From assembly GCF_023923205.1 (NCBI RefSeq), contig NZ_CP099490.1, positions 620,001 to 684,000 on the forward strand: DNA of 64,000 nt, read 5' to 3'. Shown one piece after another: positions 39,795 through 48,741 of this stretch; within the stretch, counting starts at the first letter, position 1, and each line of letters opens with the position of its first letter. The notes beneath the pieces are model-generated. The model saw only the letters and a list, made by a program, of their open reading frames with translations. It did no database searches and had not been told where the DNA came from. Both the position numbers and the translations under genes were made by a program. This DNA comes from Ornithinimicrobium cryptoxanthini. Lineage in GTDB: Bacteria; Actinomycetota; Actinomycetes; Actinomycetales; Dermatophilaceae.

Positions 39795-41594
39795 GTGAAC
39801 GGTTCGACCGCGCTGGCCGCCGTCCTGGTCGATGAGCTGGTCCGGTGCGGGGTCCGCGAGGTCGTGCTCGCCCCAGGCTCCCGCTCGGCACCGCTGGCGT
39901 ATGCCGTGCAGGCTGCGGAACGCGCCGGCCGACTGCGCCTGCACGTCCGGGTGGACGAGCGGTCCGCGGGGTTCCTGGCGCTGGGTCTGGCCAAGATCAG
40001 TCGGCGGCCTGCGGTCGTGATCACGACGTCTGGGACGGCCGTGGCCAACCTGCACCCGGCTGTGCTCGAGGCGCACCACGCGTCGGTGCCGCTGATTGTG
40101 CTCAGCGCCGACCGGCCCGACGAGCTGCGGGGCACCGGCGCCAACCAGACGACCGTGCAGCCGGGGATCTTTGCCGGCGCGGTCCGTTGGGAGCACGACC
40201 TCACCCATTCTTGGGGTGGTTCTGAATGCGCAGGACCCATTCTTGGGGTGGTTCGGGCCGCGCACCCCGCATGGCGGACCACGGTCGATCGTGCCTGGGC
40301 TGCCGCGACCGGCGTCCTGGGCCAGGAACCGGGTCCGGTCCATCTCAACGTCGCCTTCCGGGACCCTCTCGCTCCGCAGCTGCCGGTGCCCAGCGACCTG
40401 CCTGAGGACCTGGTGGGGCGCCTCAACGGTGCGTCCTGGACGGTGCTGCCCACGCCACCGTCCGGCCCGAACGACCTGGCAGCTTCGCCCGGGCAGGATG
40501 CTGCCGCCTCGTCAGGAGCTGACGGTGCCCACCGGGTCGCAGGTCCCGCCACCCTGATGGTGCTCGGCGACCTGCCCGACCCCGTCCTGGCAGAGCAGGC
40601 ACTGGCGGTCGCCGTCGCGCAGGCCTGGCCCGTGGTGGCCGAGCCGTTCGGTGCGGGCGACCGGAGCACGGTGCTGCCGCACGGGTCGCTGGTGCTGACC
40701 GCGAGCGACTGGCTCGACGCCCACGCCCCGGAGCGGGTGCTCGTCGTCGGTCGCTGCACCCTCAACCGGGAGACCGGTGCCCTACTGCGCCGCCCCGGGA
40801 TCCGGGTCGAGGCGGTCACCCCGAACGGGACCTGGCCGGACCCCTCACACAGCGTTGAGCAGGTCCACGGATGGTCAGCCCTCGACGCGGACACGGACGG
40901 TCTCGTCGGGCAGGACCCTGCGTGGGCGCAGGCCTGGCGGGATGCCGCGCACAGGATGGACGCGGCGGTGGCTGCCGTCCTCTCGGACTCCTGGCCGTCC
41001 GGCCCCGCGGTGGCACAGGCACTGCTCGGGGCGCTGACCGAGGACGACCTCCTCGTGCTCGGCTCGTCCAACGCCGCCCGCGACATCGACCGGGCTGGCG
41101 TGGCGGGGCGCTCCCTGATGGTCACCGGCAGCCGCGGCCTCGCAGGCATCGACGGCACCAACGCCACCGCCGTGGGGATCGCCCTCGCGTCCCCCGGGCG
41201 CCCCGTCACGGCCCTGGTCGGTGACCTGACCTTCCTGCACGACATCAACGGGCTGCTGATCGGGCCGGACGAACCGCGTCCGGACCTGACGATCGTGGTC
41301 GTCAACGACGATGGCGGAGGCATCTTCAGCACGCTGGAGTATGGCGAGCCGGACCGGGCCGACGACTTCGAGCGGGTCTTCGGCACCCCCACCGGGGCTG
41401 ACCTGCGGGCGCTTGCGTCGGCATACTCAGTGGGTTTCGAGCGGATCGAGACCCCTGGCGACCTGCACGAGGCCCTCGCGACCCGCCCCTCCGGGATCCG
41501 GGTGCTCGAGGTGGTGGTGCCCCGCGCTGAGCACCGCGACCTGCGCGAGACGCTCACCCGCACCGTCGCTGAGTCCCTGGCCGAGCTCGACTGA
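39795..41594 (+). CDS. menD: Menaquinone biosynthesis protein MenD (SEPHCHC synthase)
   Basis: The ThDP enzyme of 599 residues adds succinic semialdehyde from 2-oxoglutarate to isochorismate. It shows VVLAPGSRSAPLAYA (24-38), the glutamate region HVRVDERSAGFLALGLAK, TSGTAVANLHPAVLEA, GANQTTVQPG and the ThDP/Mg site GDLTFLHDINGLL. Residues 137-154 are unusual: they are encoded by a tandem 20-bp DNA repeat read in two frames, and the segment between VRWEHDL and WRTTVDRAW appears about 11 residues longer than I expect for actinobacterial MenD. The GTG start follows the M13 gene by 7 nt. Isochorismate synthase and menG lie 7-9 kb downstream. Confidence 0.93.
   Translation: MNGSTALAAVLVDELVRCGVREVVLAPGSRSAPLAYAVQAAERAGRLRLHVRVDERSAGFLALGLAKISRRPAVVITTSGTAVANLHPAVLEAHHASVPLIVLSADRPDELRGTGANQTTVQPGIFAGAVRWEHDLTHSWGGSECAGPILGVVRAAHPAWRTTVDRAWAAATGVLGQEPGPVHLNVAFRDPLAPQLPVPSDLPEDLVGRLNGASWTVLPTPPSGPNDLAASPGQDAAASSGADGAHRVAGPATLMVLGDLPDPVLAEQALAVAVAQAWPVVAEPFGAGDRSTVLPHGSLVLTASDWLDAHAPERVLVVGRCTLNRETGALLRRPGIRVEAVTPNGTWPDPSHSVEQVHGWSALDADTDGLVGQDPAWAQAWRDAAHRMDAAVAAVLSDSWPSGPAVAQALLGALTEDDLLVLGSSNAARDIDRAGVAGRSLMVTGSRGLAGIDGTNATAVGIALASPGRPVTALVGDLTFLHDINGLLIGPDEPRPDLTIVVVNDDGGGIFSTLEYGEPDRADDFERVFGTPTGADLRALASAYSVGFERIETPGDLHEALATRPSGIRVLEVVVPRAEHRDLRETLTRTVAESLAELD
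40203..40254. repeat. Tandem 20-bp direct repeat inside menD
   Basis: ACCCATTCTTGGGGTGGTTC occurs at 40203-40222 and again, identical, at 40235-40254, with a 12-bp spacer (period 32). Each copy contains the small inverted repeat CCCA-TTCT-TGGG. Because 32 is not a multiple of three, the copies are translated in different frames (HSWGG and PILGVV). The sequence is less GC-rich than its surroundings. Confidence 0.9.
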
Positions 41595-41624
41595 TCAGCC
41601 CGTGCTCCGCCCTCCAGCAGTGCG

Positions 41625-43847
41625 TCAGTCCGCGGCGGCCACCCCGGAGATCCGGTGGAGCAGGAAGGAGCGCGGGGTGTCCTGGTCGGCCACCGTCCCG
41701 CGCACCCGACCCTGCTCGACGGCGGTGGGTCGCAGCAGCAGTCGCTGGATGCCGCCGACCTCATCGGCATAGCCGATCCAGACCGGCAGGCGCTCGGCCG
41801 CCGCCTCGCGCAGCAGCGACGAGGTGACGACAGGGTCGGTCGGTGCGGGGAGACCGTTGCCCCCGGCCGGGCGGCTGGACTCGCCACTGACCATCGTCGC
41901 CACGATGCGGGCGGCGGTCTCGGCGTCAACGGTCCTCACCCGGGTCGGTGCGACCGGTCTCCGCGTGGCGCGGTGGTCCTGCAGCGAGACCATCGTCAGC
42001 CCGCCGTCCTCGCCCTCGGGGACCGGGCCGTACTGCCTCTCCCGGAGCACGTCGAGCACGGTGCCTGCCGGGACCGGGCTCACCAGGACCGTCGGGGCGA
42101 TCCGACGCAGCTGCAGCATGCCGAGGGTCCGGTCGGCCAGCACGCGGTCCAGGAGCGCGGGGTCATCCGAGCGCACATAGGACCCGACCGACCCGACGCG
42201 GGCGACGCCGTGGCGTCGGGCGACGTCGCGGACCAGGTAGTCCAGCGGCTGGGGCACCCCGGTCCGGCTCACCGCAGACACCTCGCTGAGCACCCGGTCC
42301 GCGGACCAACCCAGGTCGAGGGCACGCCTGATGCCGCTCTCGGTGATGCGGTGCACCGTGGCACCACCACGAGACTCGACCTGCCCGAGCAGGCGCATGA
42401 CGGACCGTGCGGGCCCGTCGAGGCGGCCGGGGGCGACCGCTGTGAGGTCTGCCTGGACGAGGACGTGCTCGACCGCCTCGGGGATGTGCGAGTCCATCCG
42501 CTGGCCGGCAGCGACGACGTCGCCGGTGAGTATGCCGTGCGCTGCGGTGGCGAGGGCACCTCGCCCGGTGAGGCCGGCCCAGTCTGCCTCGCGCAGCACG
42601 ACGTCGATGCCGGGGTCGATGGAGCGGCTCATCCGGATCGGGTGGCGCCACCGCAGCAGGTCGACCAGGAAGTCGGTCGTGGGAGACGAACCCGCGGGCA
42701 GGGTGGCGAGTGCGGCCAGGACATCATGGCGACGCTGCCGCCCGAACGGCCAGGAGGTCTGGGTGCTGAGGGCGTTGACCTTGCCCGTGCCATCAGGGGT
42801 GCCGACGACAGAGGGGCCGGCGGCCATGCCGTGCCAGGCGGTCGCCAGGGCGGCCCACCGCTCTCCGGCGGTCAGCTCGGCCCAGTCGTCGGACTCACCG
42901 GTCGGCATCCAGGACGGGTCGGCGGACTCGTCGGCGGCGATCAACCCCGCGGCATGCAGCACCTCGACGAGCCAGGCGGCCTCGGCGGTGGTCGCCTCCA
43001 GGAGCGTGGCAGCCCGCGCCAGGTCACGCACCGCGAGACCGCCGGTCCGCAGCACGCGGGGAGGTCGGGTGCCCCACTCGTCGAGCAGCTCGGCGGCCTG
43101 CTCGAGCAGCTGGGCCGCGCGCCCACCGGCCGTGGCGTCGACGAGGTCGGCATCGAGCGTGGGGTCGGTCCAGGCCGGCGGCGCCAGCTCGGCCTGCCGG
43201 TGCACCCGGCCGCCACGCAGACGCAGGGCGACCTGGCGGGGGAGCAGGACATGGCTCTCGTCGGTGCGCCGCAGCAGCCGTTGACCCAGCAGGTGCTCGC
43301 CCGCCTCGCGCATCGCGGCGTCCCCGCTGCCGCCTGAAGGGAGCACGCCGACCGGGGGTCCCCACGTCAGGGCGTCCAGGATGGCTCGCTGCCGGCGGTC
43401 CAGGCCGTCCAGGGCCTCGGTCAGCTCCTGGCCCGTGGGGGCGTCCTCGGTCTCCGGACCGAGCCCGGCGGGAGCACCCACCACCTCCTGCACGGTGCGG
43501 GCCGCGCGGAAGCCTTCCGGGCTGCGCCAGCACAGCGCGAGGGCGCAGAGACGCTCGACCAGCTCGGCGACCAGAGGGGAGCGCTTCGGCTCCCCGAGCG
43601 CCGTGGCGATCTCGCCCACCGGTGCCGCACCCAGGACGCAGATGACCTCGAGGGTCTGCAGGTGGGCCAGGTCGAGCCCGTCGAGAGCGCGCTGCACGCT
43701 GGCGCGGGTCGTCGCCCGCGCAGCGAGCGTCGTCAGGTCCGCCGGGGTCGGGCGAGCCAGGTCCGGACGCTCCACGAGCAGGGCGACGAGATCCTCCTGG
43801 GAGCGTCCGCGCAGGTCGTCAGCGAGACTCCGGGCACGGATGGGCAC
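41625..43847 (-). CDS. Helicase-associated (XPB/Ssl2-like C-terminal domain) protein
   Basis: This 740-residue protein has an N-terminal helical region (about 1-220), repeated winged-helix-like segments in the middle and a helicase conserved C-terminal-type domain (about 420-560, AVEHVLVQADLTAVAPGRLDG). It ends in a WYL-like beta-rich module (LPVWIGYADEVGGIQRLLLRPTAVEQGRVRG). No Walker A is present, so it is not itself an ATPase. Proteins of this type are usually coded next to the bacterial XPB helicase and probably work with it in DNA repair; here XPB is 8 kb away. It starts with GTG and is convergent with menD. Confidence 0.8.
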   Translation of the reverse strand: MPIRARSLADDLRGRSQEDLVALLVERPDLARPTPADLTTLAARATTRASVQRALDGLDLAHLQTLEVICVLGAAPVGEIATALGEPKRSPLVAELVERLCALALCWRSPEGFRAARTVQEVVGAPAGLGPETEDAPTGQELTEALDGLDRRQRAILDALTWGPPVGVLPSGGSGDAAMREAGEHLLGQRLLRRTDESHVLLPRQVALRLRGGRVHRQAELAPPAWTDPTLDADLVDATAGGRAAQLLEQAAELLDEWGTRPPRVLRTGGLAVRDLARAATLLEATTAEAAWLVEVLHAAGLIAADESADPSWMPTGESDDWAELTAGERWAALATAWHGMAAGPSVVGTPDGTGKVNALSTQTSWPFGRQRRHDVLAALATLPAGSSPTTDFLVDLLRWRHPIRMSRSIDPGIDVVLREADWAGLTGRGALATAAHGILTGDVVAAGQRMDSHIPEAVEHVLVQADLTAVAPGRLDGPARSVMRLLGQVESRGGATVHRITESGIRRALDLGWSADRVLSEVSAVSRTGVPQPLDYLVRDVARRHGVARVGSVGSYVRSDDPALLDRVLADRTLGMLQLRRIAPTVLVSPVPAGTVLDVLRERQYGPVPEGEDGGLTMVSLQDHRATRRPVAPTRVRTVDAETAARIVATMVSGESSRPAGGNGLPAPTDPVVTSSLLREAAAERLPVWIGYADEVGGIQRLLLRPTAVEQGRVRGTVADQDTPRSFLLHRISGVAAAD

Positions 43848-43872
43848 CTGACTACGTTAACCGCGCGGCGCC

Positions 43873-45336
43873 TCAGAAGCGGGACGAGCTGCCAGCGCCG
43901 CTGAAGCTACCTCCGCTGCTGTATCCCGACGTGGACCCGTTCGACGACCTCGACTGCTGGACCTGCGACGTGCCGGACGAGTAGCCGTTGTTGAACGAGC
44001 TGATGGTGATCCAGGTCCACGTGTGGTCGGAGGCGCTGAGGATCGTGGGCTCGGAGCTGACCCGCCCGTCGCGCATCGCCTCCTTCATCGTCCTCTGTTC
44101 GGACTCCTCCTCGCTGTAGGCCCGTGCCACCGATCCCGCCAGCGTGTCCAGGTGTCCGCTCAGCCCGTCCCGCAGGTTGCGCAGCGCGTCGAGCGCGTCG
44201 TCAGGCGTGATCGCCCTGGCCTCAAGATCACCGTGCAGCTGGTCGAGCTCGGCCAGTGACTGGGAGGCGAACTCGCGCAGGGGCTGGGCCTCGTCCAAGC
44301 CGCGCACCTCCTCATCGAGCGTCGTGGACAGCATCGGGTCCACACCCTCGAGGTCCTCGCGCAGCGAGGCGAGCTGACGCTCCCAGGACTGCGGCCAGGC
44401 CCGGTCGAGGTTGAGCAGTGCGGCTGTGTCGGCGATGACGTCGTCCAGGTTGTCCAGGCCTTCGGCGGTCTCCTGATAGCTGGTCAGCGTCGAGAGAGTC
44501 TGGGTGGTGTCATAGCTGCTCTCCGGGATGGCCCGTGCCTGGTTGCCCAGCTCGGTCAGCTCGCGGAAGGTCTGCGTGTAGTCCTCATAACGACGGAGCA
44601 TCGCGCCGCCATAGCGGGACGTCTCGGGGATCAGGTTGGCGTGCACCTGGGTCACGTCATAGTCGCGGACCACGTTGGCCATCGCCCTGTCGCCGGCGGC
44701 ACGGGCTGTCCTGCTCCTGCTGCGTCGCCTGGTCCCCACCAGCAGGTAGGTGCCCGACCCTGCCAGGGTGGCCAGCGAGATCCCGGCGCCCACGGCGATG
44801 CCCCCGCCCGAGCGCGCGAAAGGTTGGTTCATCTGCCCGGCAGCGGCCTCGATGCCGGCGATCGAGCCCTCGGTCCACTGGCCCCTGCGGAAGTCGTCCT
44901 TGGTGGCCTCCTGGATGTCGGCCTGGGCGTCCTGCGAGACCTTGCGGTTCTCCCCAAAATAGGTGCCGACCAGCCGCCCCTCAGGGTCCACGCCCAGGAT
45001 GAACAGGTCGTCGGCCCACTTCTGCTCGTTGTCGCTGAGCCAGTCGGGCCTGGTGGTCTGGGCATACTCCAGGGTCGCGTCGTTCAGGGCGTGGTCGTTC
45101 ATGAGCGCCTCGGACCCGCCCCGGTGAGTGAAGACCGCCACGGTCGTCGGCTCATAGAAGCTGATCTCCTCGACGGCAGCCTCCAGGTCCGGGGCATAGA
45201 GGATGCCGGCGGTGTCCTCGATCTGGAGCTCGGTGCCGCCGTGTTCGGGAACCTGACTGAGGAAGCCCCACACGGCGGTGCCCACGACGCCAAGACTGGC
45301 GACACCCCCGACCAGCGCGCGCTGACGGATCGACAT
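43873..45336 (-). CDS. DUF5129/TPM-like membrane protein with Ser/Gly-rich tail
   Basis: The protein of 487 residues has a first membrane helix (about 8-27), an extracytoplasmic TPM-like alpha/beta domain (about 30-175), a second helix (about 178-200) followed by an RRRSRSR stop-transfer segment, and a long helical cytosolic region to about 430. The last 40 residues are Ser/Gly-rich (SSGGSFSGAGSSSRF), a tail common in TPM-domain proteins. I place it with DUF5129 with moderate certainty. The function is unknown; TPM-type domains elsewhere act in membrane protein turnover or repair. The start is next to an AGGAGAG site. Confidence 0.7.
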   Translation of the reverse strand: MSIRQRALVGGVASLGVVGTAVWGFLSQVPEHGGTELQIEDTAGILYAPDLEAAVEEISFYEPTTVAVFTHRGGSEALMNDHALNDATLEYAQTTRPDWLSDNEQKWADDLFILGVDPEGRLVGTYFGENRKVSQDAQADIQEATKDDFRRGQWTEGSIAGIEAAAGQMNQPFARSGGGIAVGAGISLATLAGSGTYLLVGTRRRSRSRTARAAGDRAMANVVRDYDVTQVHANLIPETSRYGGAMLRRYEDYTQTFRELTELGNQARAIPESSYDTTQTLSTLTSYQETAEGLDNLDDVIADTAALLNLDRAWPQSWERQLASLREDLEGVDPMLSTTLDEEVRGLDEAQPLREFASQSLAELDQLHGDLEARAITPDDALDALRNLRDGLSGHLDTLAGSVARAYSEEESEQRTMKEAMRDGRVSSEPTILSASDHTWTWITISSFNNGYSSGTSQVQQSRSSNGSTSGYSSGGSFSGAGSSSRF

Positions 45337-45432
45337 GACAAGCTCTCCTCCCTCGCCGGCCCCCTGTGGACGACGACTTCCCGGCGACCACCAACCTAAC
45401 GCTCGCCTGGACAGAGCATCCTGCGGGTCGGG

Positions 45433-46782
45433 TCAGAAACCGATCGCAGCGATCGGTTCGATGTCGCCACGCATCGCGCGGGAGAGCTCGGCCACGGCGC
45501 CGGGTCTGCGTTCGGTCACCGTGCCGGCAGCGGCCTGGGCGGCGAGGGGTCGTGAGCCGAGGTATGCCGCGCCCAGGGCTGCGACGGGCAGGTGCACGTC
45601 GGCGTCGGCATCGGTGGGCAGGCAGGCGCCCACACCGTCCTCACCAGCGGTGAGGCGCCAGCGCCGTTCGTTCCACGGGCACACCGGGTCGACCACGTCC
45701 AGGACCACGTCCACGGCACCGGCATAGCCGCGTGCGGTCAGCGCCTTGTCGACGTCCACCAGTCGCAGCCACAGCGAGTCCCCGGCCCGCAGGCCGGCGG
45801 AACGTGGCCCACCTGCCCACCACAGCAGCGGGTCGTCCATGCTGCGCCCGTCCACCGTGACCGACGAGGTCAGGTCGAAGTCGACGAGCCGTCGTCCCAG
45901 GGCCAGGAGCGAGGCGGGATCGGAGGCGGCCAGTTCGCGCACCTGCACCTCACCAGCGGGCACGCCGTGCTCCCACTTCGGGGTCCGCCGGAACAGCGCA
46001 TAGCCGCTGAGCTCACGGTCCCGGGTGGCAAACATCGCCTGCAGAGGTTCGCGGCCGCCGCGGGCCACCGGGTGGTCCCGGAACCAGGTGGCGGCCATCG
46101 CGTCGGTCCTGGTGACCGCGCCGAGGGTGCTCTCAGCGGCACCCAGGTGGGCGCGCTGGATGACCTCCATCGCCTCCGGTGTGCCGGCAGGGACGATGTG
46201 CGTGCCGACCTCGCCCGCAGCCTGGTCCAGGTCTGCGCCAGCATCCAGCTGGGTGCCCCTGCCGAGGGTGAGGGTGACGTCGAGCGAGGCCGCGCCATAC
46301 CCAAAACGTCCATAGATGCCGGGTTCGGCGGCCTGGAGTCCGGCGATCGCCTCGCCGTCGTCGTGGGCGGAGTGCAGGTGCTCGACCATCATCTGGCGCA
46401 GGATGCCGCGCCGTCGCAGGTCGGGGTGGACTCCCACCCAGGTGAGTCCGTTCATCGGCAGGCGGACCAGCCCGCCGTCGGCGCCGGGGGCGGTCACCGC
46501 CATGGCCCACGAGGCATACATGCCGGCCAGCGGTGGCCCAGCCTGGGGCCTGACGCCGAGTCGTGGTGTGGGAGAAGCCAGCTCGGCTCCTCGCGTGCGA
46601 CTGAAGTCCAGCTCGGCCAGGCTGTCCTGGGCGCTGACCCCCGGCGCGATCTCGAACCAGACCAGGTGCTCCAGCGCCATGATGCGCTCGGCATCGGCGA
46701 GGGACAGGTCGACCAGGGTCGTGACGGGGGCGGGAGGGTGGTCAACGTCGGGTGTGGTCGTCTCGGGACTCTCGTGGTTCAC
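45433..46782 (-). CDS. Eis-like GNAT N-acetyltransferase
   Basis: This protein of 449 residues has the three-part Eis layout: a GNAT domain with the acetyl-CoA loop VGVHPDLRRRGI (about 118-129), a second degenerate GNAT domain, and a sterol-carrier-like C-terminal domain. It ends in a terminal Phe (AAIGF), as in Eis, where the C-terminal carboxylate acts in catalysis. Eis acetylates aminoglycosides at several positions and also protein lysines; the native substrate here is unknown. The GTG start lies 6 nt after GAGACT on the minus strand, again suggesting leaderless expression. Confidence 0.88.
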   Translation of the reverse strand: MNHESPETTTPDVDHPPAPVTTLVDLSLADAERIMALEHLVWFEIAPGVSAQDSLAELDFSRTRGAELASPTPRLGVRPQAGPPLAGMYASWAMAVTAPGADGGLVRLPMNGLTWVGVHPDLRRRGILRQMMVEHLHSAHDDGEAIAGLQAAEPGIYGRFGYGAASLDVTLTLGRGTQLDAGADLDQAAGEVGTHIVPAGTPEAMEVIQRAHLGAAESTLGAVTRTDAMAATWFRDHPVARGGREPLQAMFATRDRELSGYALFRRTPKWEHGVPAGEVQVRELAASDPASLLALGRRLVDFDLTSSVTVDGRSMDDPLLWWAGGPRSAGLRAGDSLWLRLVDVDKALTARGYAGAVDVVLDVVDPVCPWNERRWRLTAGEDGVGACLPTDADADVHLPVAALGAAYLGSRPLAAQAAAGTVTERRPGAVAELSRAMRGDIEPIAAIGF

Positions 46783-46957
46783 TCAGCCAGTCTCCCGCCC
46801 GACTGCCGTGCGGGGCCACCGGTTTCTTGGAGGGTCGGTGCATCGAGGACGAGACCGGTTGCTTTGCCGGGCACCAAGGGCCAGAGGAACACGGTGATGC
46901 ACCGCGCCGTCGAGCCTGCCTGATCTCAAGCTATAGAAGAAGTGCCTCTCTTCCTGC

Positions 46958-47713
46958 TCAGTCTGGTCGGCGGGGACGCGCATTCTGCCACTCGACTGTC
47001 GTCTCGATGGCTTCGCCGCCGTGGTGGGTGGCCATCAGGTAGGAGCCGCGGTTGGTCGCGTCGGTTTCGGCCGTGATGTGGGCGACGCCCCTGGCGTGCA
47101 ACGTCGTGGCGACCTCCTGGACGAGGGCAAGGGCCAGCCGGGTGCGGCGCCACGGACGAGTGACCCCGAGGCACCCCAGCCTCGGCTCGGGGGAGCGGTT
47201 CCAGACGCGGATGAGTCCGTCGAGACTTCTCCTCGTCGAGTGCTGAGCCACCAGGTAGAGGGCTGGATCGAACTGCGGGTCGTCCAGCGACGCGGTGAGC
47301 TGCTCACCAGTGCCCACCCATCCACGTGTTCCGGGAATGTCGCGCCGGATGCTGTTGTCCAACTCCGCGACTGCGTCGGCACCCCACGAGGTCACGGAGA
47401 CGATTCGGTGCACCGTGCGCACGGACGGCCGTGCGAGGAGTCCCGCCACCGGCAGCCTCCACACCGTCTCCGACCTCACGGGCGAAAATCCGGCCCGGCG
47501 CAACTCCGAGCTGACCTCAACGCAGTCTTCGCTCGACCGGGACACCAGCATCGCACCGCTGATGTCCGACCTCGCCATGGAGAGCAGAGCCGCCCACGCC
47601 GCGACATTGTCGTCAGGCAACCGGATCGACCAGGCCCCGTCAGGCCGCTGCAGGGCTCTCATGGCCGCTCCGTCTTCCGTGGACCAGCTCCTCTCCCCGT
47701 CGACGTCGTTCAT
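46958..47713 (-). CDS. GNAT acetyltransferase
   Basis: The product of 251 residues ends in a GNAT fold with VTRPWRRTRLALALVQEVATTLHARG (acetyl-CoA-binding loop and helix) and AETDATNRGSYLMATHHGG, where the Asn and Tyr are typical of the family. The N-terminal half is a weaker GNAT-like repeat. The start at 47713 is preferred because AAGGAT lies 6 nt upstream; it may act as -10 or ribosome binding site. The substrate is unknown. It is divergent from the small gene at 47858. The 175-bp interval between its 3 prime end and the Eis-like gene shows nothing recognisable. Confidence 0.8.
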   Translation of the reverse strand: MNDVDGERSWSTEDGAAMRALQRPDGAWSIRLPDDNVAAWAALLSMARSDISGAMLVSRSSEDCVEVSSELRRAGFSPVRSETVWRLPVAGLLARPSVRTVHRIVSVTSWGADAVAELDNSIRRDIPGTRGWVGTGEQLTASLDDPQFDPALYLVAQHSTRRSLDGLIRVWNRSPEPRLGCLGVTRPWRRTRLALALVQEVATTLHARGVAHITAETDATNRGSYLMATHHGGEAIETTVEWQNARPRRPD

Positions 47714-47857
47714 GCCAGCATCCTTGTGGACTTGCCCTCGGCACACCACGGCTTTTCGGGGGACCGGCACAGCCGCCCTGCAACGCGCGTTCCGCACCGT
47801 CCTGGATGCTGCGGATACTCGGTAGCGTCGGTCAATGCGCCTGGCTACGCTCCGGAC

Positions 47858-48079
47858 ATGCCCGGTCCCGTCGGTTTCGGCTTCGTCGTGCGAGGTGAGC
47901 AGGTGGTGATCTCTCACCACGGTCGCACCGCCACCACGCTGCGCGGGCGGCGCGCCCAGGAGTTCCTCGAAGACGTCGAGTCCCACGACCCCCAAGAGCT
48001 GATGGCCAGGCTGACCGGCAACTACCGGCGAGGAAACGAGCGCAACGCCCGGCTTCACCCACGCAACCGGCAGCGCTGA
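47858..48079 (+). CDS. Small conserved basic protein, 73 residues
   Basis: The product reads MPGPVGFGFVVRGEQVVISH at the start, then TTLRGRRAQEFLEDVESHD, and ends in a basic stretch NYRRGNERNARLHPRNRQR. Short proteins of this pattern appear widely in actinobacteria without known function. The strongly basic tail might bind nucleic acid (inference). A TACGCT -10 box (47846-47851) ends 6 nt before the ATG, and no ribosome binding site is visible, so expression is probably leaderless. It is flanked by two GNAT genes on the other strand. Confidence 0.72.
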   Translation: MPGPVGFGFVVRGEQVVISHHGRTATTLRGRRAQEFLEDVESHDPQELMARLTGNYRRGNERNARLHPRNRQR

Positions 48080-48169
48080 GGCGACCCACCTCGCTCGTGC
48101 TGTGTCGGCGGCGCGTGAAAATTGAGCAGGTTCGACCGGGCTCTGTCTCAGGGCTGGTGCCCGGGACCT

Positions 48170-48739
48170 TCAGGCCAGGTCGATCCAGTAGCGACGGGTG
48201 AGCCTGCCGTCCTCGCGCCTGCGCCTGTCCTCCAGCTGCCCGCCGCAGCGCTCGATGGTGGCGATCGAGCCGGGGTTGTCGTCATCGCAGGTGACCAGCG
48301 CCCGCGCGATGCCCAGGTGCTGCGCGACAACCAGTCCCTGACGCAGCATCTGCGTTGCATAGCCGCGACGACGGAAGCCAGGACGGACGCCATAGCCGAT
48401 GTGCCCACCCTCCTCGAGCAGGGCGGCGGTGAGCTCGTGGCGCAGGTGGACCCGTCCCACGACGTCGTCGCCGACCAGGGCCAGCAGCATCGTCGCGGGC
48501 ACCCGCCCCGGGGCCAGGTCGATGCCGGACCGATCACGGGCGACCTTGTCGAGGAACTGCTCCCACACCTGGTCCCGGTACCCCGGGTCCTGGTGCCTCG
48601 GGTCCTCGTGCCCCGGCCCGAAGTCGAACAGCGCGAAGTTGAAGTCGTCGGCGGCGAGCTCGGCCTGGGCGGCGAGCACCTGCGCCCGATCCGTCGGGAG
48701 CGGGTCACGCAGCACGACGTGACTGCGGGGTGAGGGCAT
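48170..48739 (-). CDS. GNAT acetyltransferase
   Basis: The protein of 189 residues has the GNAT core LLALVGDDVVGRVHLRH, then GGHIGYGVRPGFRRRGYATQML (the acetyl-CoA loop) and CDDDNPGSIATIERCGGQLED near the end. It belongs to the large RimI-like group, and the substrate is unknown. It begins 2 nt after the stop of the isochorismate synthase gene, so the two are in one operon, although no link to menaquinone synthesis is known. A short His/Asp/Pro-rich loop (HEDPRHQDPGYRDQ) is encoded by partly repeated DNA. Confidence 0.85.
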   Translation of the reverse strand: MPSPRSHVVLRDPLPTDRAQVLAAQAELAADDFNFALFDFGPGHEDPRHQDPGYRDQVWEQFLDKVARDRSGIDLAPGRVPATMLLALVGDDVVGRVHLRHELTAALLEEGGHIGYGVRPGFRRRGYATQMLRQGLVVAQHLGIARALVTCDDDNPGSIATIERCGGQLEDRRRREDGRLTRRYWIDLA

Positions 48740-48741
48740 GC

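Noticed and set aside
39038..41929. A 963-codon open frame on the minus strand
   Set aside because: It runs antisense to M13 peptidase and menD and is rich in Arg, Ser and Pro, the signature of a shadow frame in GC-rich DNA. Both sense genes have clear family motifs.
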